DNA of 14,664 nucleotides, taken from assembly GCA_023228025.1 (NCBI GenBank), contig JALOCD010000106.1, positions 1 through 14,664 on the forward strand, given 5' to 3'. The translations under genes were made by a program, and so were the position numbers. Below the pieces are notes generated by a model. It was not told where the DNA came from, did no database searches, and saw only the letters and a list, made by a program, of their open reading frames with translations. Origin of the DNA: Prolixibacteraceae bacterium (GTDB taxonomy: Bacteria > Bacteroidota > Bacteroidia > Bacteroidales > Prolixibacteraceae). Within the stretch, counting starts at the first letter, position 1, and the number at the start of each line of letters is the position of its first letter. Shown one piece after another: positions 12,265 to 14,664 of this stretch.

Positions 12265-12399
12265 AAGGATAAAGTAAAAAGGATAAAGGATAAAGTAAAA
12301 AACGCCGCGATCTTGATTGTGGCGTTGTAATTCATTGAACTAAAGGTTTATCCCCCACTAATCCTACTTTATCCTTTTAACTTTATCCTTTATCCTTTT
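12265..12399. repeat. Microrepeat inverted repeat between the convergent lipoprotein and cca genes
   Basis: Exact 20-bp arms AAAAGGATAAAGGATAAAGT (12277-12296) and their complement (12380-12399) are set in longer imperfect GGATAAAG arrays that begin directly after the lipoprotein stop (12264). The right arm overlaps the 3' end of cca by 10 bp and supplies its stop codon (12390-12392 on the minus strand). An intrinsic terminator lies inside. Confidence 0.88.
12296..12326 (-). terminator. Intrinsic terminator of cca, possibly bidirectional
   Basis: AACGCCGC (12301-12308) pairs with GTGGCGTT (12319-12326), an 8-bp stem with one G-U pair in the plus-strand reading. On the minus strand the stem is followed by a run of T residues (AAAAAA at 12297-12302 on the plus strand, partly in the stem), fitting cca. 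On the plus strand the T-tract is weak. Confidence 0.75.
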
Positions 12400-13826
12400 A
12401 CTGGATTTAATCCCAACTCCATCCCCTTCTCCAACATGAACCGGTGAGCCTCTTCAAAATTGTTGCTGATTTCGCCATCCAGTATGGCCTCTTTGATGGC
12501 AGATTTAATTAATCCAATCTCTTTGCAAGGCTGTAATCCAAATGTTTCCATGATTAACTCACCTGTTACCGGAGGTTGAAAATTGCGGACGGCATCCTTC
12601 TCTTCAATCTCTTTGAGTTTCTCCCTTACAAGTTGGAAATTGGACAGGAATCGGGCTACCTTCTCTTCGTTTTTTGAGGTGATATCGGCTTCACAAAGGG
12701 TCATCAAGTCGTCGATGTCATCACCGGCATCAAACAGCAGACGTCGCACAGCCGAATCGGTTACCTCCTCTTCAGACAATACAATGGGCCGCATGTGAAG
12801 CAAGACCATCTTCTGTACAAATTTCATCTTTTCATTAAGCGGCAGTTTTAACCGGTCGAAGAGTTTTGGCACCATCTTTTCGCCCACGAAATTGTGGGCA
12901 TGGAAGGTCCATCCCAGGGTCGGCGAAAACCTTTTGGTGACCGGCTTGGCCACATCGTGCAAAAGGGCAGACCAGCGAAGCCACAGATTGTCCGTATTTA
13001 CGCAAATTCGGTCGAGGACTTCAAGGGTGTGGTAGAAATTGTCTTTGTGGTAAATTCCATTGATGCTCTCCCTCCCTTTCAGATTTTGTATCTCAGGAAG
13101 AATGATTTTCAGCAATCCACTCACTTCTAATAACTTAAATCCAATAGAAGGTTTATCAGTAAGGATAATCTTGTTGACTTCTTCCGTAATCCGCTCTTTC
13201 GAAACGATGTTGATCCTGTCGGCCTGTTTGACGATGGCTGAAAAGGTCTCCTCCTCAATTCGGAAGTTGAGCTGTGATGCAAATCGGATGGCTCGCATCA
13301 TACGCAGCGGATCGTCAGAAAAGGTGATGTCGGGATCCAATGGTGTCCTGATCAGTTTTGCTTCCAGATCGCCGAGGCCGTTAAAAGGGTCAACCAGCTC
13401 GCCGTAGCGATCCCGGTTAAGGGATATGGCCAATGTATTCATCGTAAAATCACGCCTGTTCTGATCGTCAACCAAGGTGCCATCTTCAACGATGGGTTTT
13501 CGGCTGTCCAACCTGTAGGACTCCTTTCGCGTTCCGACAAATTCAAAATCAACCTCTTTATCGCGAAACATGGCAGTTCCGAAATTTTTAAAGATGGTCA
13601 CTTTCAATTTTGGATGAATGGCAAAAGCCACTTTCTTGGCCAGGCCGATTCCACTGCCTACCGTGACAATGTCGATGTCGTAATGCGCTCTCTTGCGGTA
13701 CATCAGCAAGTCTCTCACAAAGCCTCCGATTACGTAGGTTTCCAATCCCTCACTGTCAGAAATTGATCCGATTAGTGCAAATGTAGGGTGTTGTAGATGT
13801 TCCTTTAAATTGAGGGATGCTGACAT
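12390..13826 (-). CDS. cca: CCA tRNA nucleotidyltransferase / poly(A) polymerase family with HD domain
   Basis: 478 aa. The enzyme adds or repairs the 3' CCA of tRNAs. Class II nucleotidyltransferase motifs are in order: GGFVRDLL (34-41) with catalytic D50 and D52 in YDIDIV, RRDFTMNTLA (124-133), DDPLRMMRAIRF (171-182) and ERITEEVNKI (211-220). A C-terminal HD phosphohydrolase domain has H266, H290-D291 in LLHDVAKP and H309/H311 in HAHNFVG. This arrangement and length are usual for Bacteroidota CCA enzymes; a poly(A) polymerase role cannot be excluded from sequence. ATG 13826 is used. The last codons and stop (VKG then TAA) are written by the GGATAAAG microrepeat, so the C-terminus probably varies between relatives. 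It converges on the lipoprotein gene and lies downstream of murF on the same strand. Confidence 0.95.
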   Translation of the reverse strand: MSASLNLKEHLQHPTFALIGSISDSEGLETYVIGGFVRDLLMYRKRAHYDIDIVTVGSGIGLAKKVAFAIHPKLKVTIFKNFGTAMFRDKEVDFEFVGTRKESYRLDSRKPIVEDGTLVDDQNRRDFTMNTLAISLNRDRYGELVDPFNGLGDLEAKLIRTPLDPDITFSDDPLRMMRAIRFASQLNFRIEEETFSAIVKQADRINIVSKERITEEVNKIILTDKPSIGFKLLEVSGLLKIILPEIQNLKGRESINGIYHKDNFYHTLEVLDRICVNTDNLWLRWSALLHDVAKPVTKRFSPTLGWTFHAHNFVGEKMVPKLFDRLKLPLNEKMKFVQKMVLLHMRPIVLSEEEVTDSAVRRLLFDAGDDIDDLMTLCEADITSKNEEKVARFLSNFQLVREKLKEIEEKDAVRNFQPPVTGELIMETFGLQPCKEIGLIKSAIKEAILDGEISNNFEEAHRFMLEKGMELGLNPVKG

Positions 13827-13854
13827 GAATGTTCTGTTGGTACAATATTTTGTG

Positions 13855-13862
13855 CAAAATTA
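13855..13862 (-). promoter_or_regulatory. cca: Probable cca -7 element
   Basis: On the minus strand TAATTTTG (plus strand CAAAATTA) matches TAnnTTTG exactly. Start would fall near 13850, giving a leader of about 24 nt to ATG 13826. No TTG is visible at the expected distance upstream; that region overlaps the palindrome at 13886-13914. Confidence 0.5.
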
Positions 13863-13885
13863 ATCAAATATGGGGAAGAGGAGGT

Positions 13886-13914
13886 CTATCCCTGCTTATT
13901 TGGAAAAGGGATAG
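13886..13914. promoter_or_regulatory. Perfect 8-bp palindrome upstream of cca
   Basis: CTATCCCT (13886-13893) and AGGGATAG (13907-13914) are exact inverted repeats 13 nt apart. GGATAGGGA follows at 13916-13924. The site overlaps where the cca -33 box should lie, so it could be an operator, or simply part of the intergenic repeat background. Confidence 0.35.
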
Positions 13915-13941
13915 TGGATAGGGACGTAGTTATTGATTTTT

Positions 13942-14036
13942 TTAACCACAAAGAGCACAAAATAGGCACAAAGGGCACAATTTTAAATGAGGATGATTGA
14001 GCCCTTTGTGTTTTCCTTTGGGGCCTTCGTGGTAAT
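13942..14036. repeat. Microrepeat inverted repeat between cca and murF
   Basis: The left arm (13942-13980) is a run of CACAAAG-type 9-bp units starting TTAACCACAAAG. The right arm (14001-14036) is its imperfect complement, starting GCCCTTTGTG and ending CCTTCGTGGTAAT. The loop is about 20 bp. CACAAAG repeats of this form are, to my knowledge, widespread between genes in Bacteroidota. Here they sit 21 bp beyond the murF stop. Confidence 0.85.
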
Positions 14037-14057
14037 TATTAAAAGGTATTTGAGCTT

Positions 14058-14664
14058 TTACAACTCCGGGCGGATGGTTTCAAGTTTCATTCCCCGCGAT
14101 CCTTTGATCAAAAGAAGATAACCAGACAGGCGCTGTTGCTCAAGGAAAAGCGCCAAATCTGCCACATTGTTGAAGTGCCGGAATTGATCCGGGCCCTTGC
14201 ATGCCAAATAGTGCGGCCCAACCAAATAAACCAGATCAAGTTTCAGTGCGGAAAGAAAATCAACAACATTCTGGTGTTCTTCCTGCGAAACTGTACCTAG
14301 CTCCAACATATCACCTAAAATCACCCCTCTCTTTGGGGCAGCAATATGATCGAAGTTCTCCAGGGCTGCCCTTGTACTGGAAGGATTGGCATTGTATGCA
14401 TCCATCAGGAGCCTGTTACGTTCTGTTACCACCATCTGGGACCGGTTGTTGTCGGGTTGGTAGCTTTCGATCGCTGTAGCGATCACGGTAGGATCTACAC
14501 CGAAGTATTGTCCGATGGCTGCCGCTGCGAGCGCGTTCTCAAGATTGTAACTACCAACCAGCTTGGTTTTGACGTAGAGCCAGCCTTTGGGGAAAAGCGC
14601 TTTGAAAATGAGGAAAGGATCAGCACTAACGATCTCCCCTTCGAGGCCATCAAAAGTTTTGGAT
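14058..14664 (-). CDS. murF: UDP-N-acetylmuramoyl-tripeptide--D-alanyl-D-alanine ligase (MurF), 3' part
   Basis: The last 201 residues are visible; the gene runs off the window end, so the N-terminal domain and ATP-binding P-loop are not seen. MurF adds D-Ala-D-Ala to UDP-MurNAc-tripeptide in the cytoplasm, the final step of peptidoglycan precursor assembly. Visible Mur-ligase features are GSYNLENALAAAAIGQYFGV at the end of the central domain, RLLMDAYNANPSSTRAALEN and GDMLELGTVSQEEH in the C-terminal domain, and the closing LIKGSRGMKLETIRPEL. The visible reading frame starts at 14663 with SKTFDGLEGEIVS. Other Mur ligases are less likely because DAYNANP and KGSRGMKLE are specific to MurF. Confidence 0.95.
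   Translation of the reverse strand, partial: SKTFDGLEGEIVSADPFLIFKALFPKGWLYVKTKLVGSYNLENALAAAAIGQYFGVDPTVIATAIESYQPDNNRSQMVVTERNRLLMDAYNANPSSTRAALENFDHIAAPKRGVILGDMLELGTVSQEEHQNVVDFLSALKLDLVYLVGPHYLACKGPDQFRHFNNVADLALFLEQQRLSGYLLLIKGSRGMKLETIRPEL

Noticed and set aside
14201..14479. Plus-strand frame inside murF
   Set aside because: It is antisense to conserved MurF motifs and has no features of its own.

Overview
The window looks like chromosomal DNA from a member of the Bacteroidota, most likely class Bacteroidia. Several promoters fit the Bacteroidota consensus (TTG, 19-20 nt spacer, TAnnTTTG). The genes lack Shine-Dalgarno sequences, the MutS, SerS and L21/L27 proteins are of Bacteroidales type, and there is a DUF4625-like lipoprotein. 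No exact genus can be read from the sequence.

Layout. Positions 1-1334 form a mobile or selfish locus. A small HUH-type transposase of the RAYT (REP-associated tyrosine transposase) type is embedded in 17 REP-like hairpins: six direct copies at a 51-bp period on the left, eight inverted copies in four ~103-bp pairs starting 1 nt after the stop codon, then three more direct copies. Positions 1372-5556 hold housekeeping genes: mutS (mismatch repair), mscL (mechanosensitive channel), and the rplU-rpmA operon (ribosomal proteins L21 and L27) with a textbook promoter and terminator. serS follows (5666-6940), with a heptanucleotide array filling its 5' leader. Positions 7153-9890 carry an SdpR-type autorepressor with an operator over its own promoter, a secreted alpha/beta hydrolase and an SdpI-type membrane protein. 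No SdpC-like toxin is visible. Positions 9930-10145 are a remnant of a SPOR domain. Positions 10236-12264 are an amino-acid permease and a translationally coupled lipoprotein. On the minus strand are cca (12390-13826) and the 3' part of murF (14058 to the window end).

The second theme is the intergenic DNA. Most gaps between ordinary genes hold inverted or tandem arrays of short units (7, 8, 9, 10 or 20 bp), with a different unit in nearly every gap. They often start at, or overlap, the stop codon of the upstream gene. The hydrolase and sdpI leaders carry the same three repeat modules in the same order.

The best candidates for something undescribed are the RAYT with its stem-covarying REP families, the microrepeat-built palindromes tied to stop codons, and the SdpR-hydrolase-SdpI cassette with its duplicated leader.
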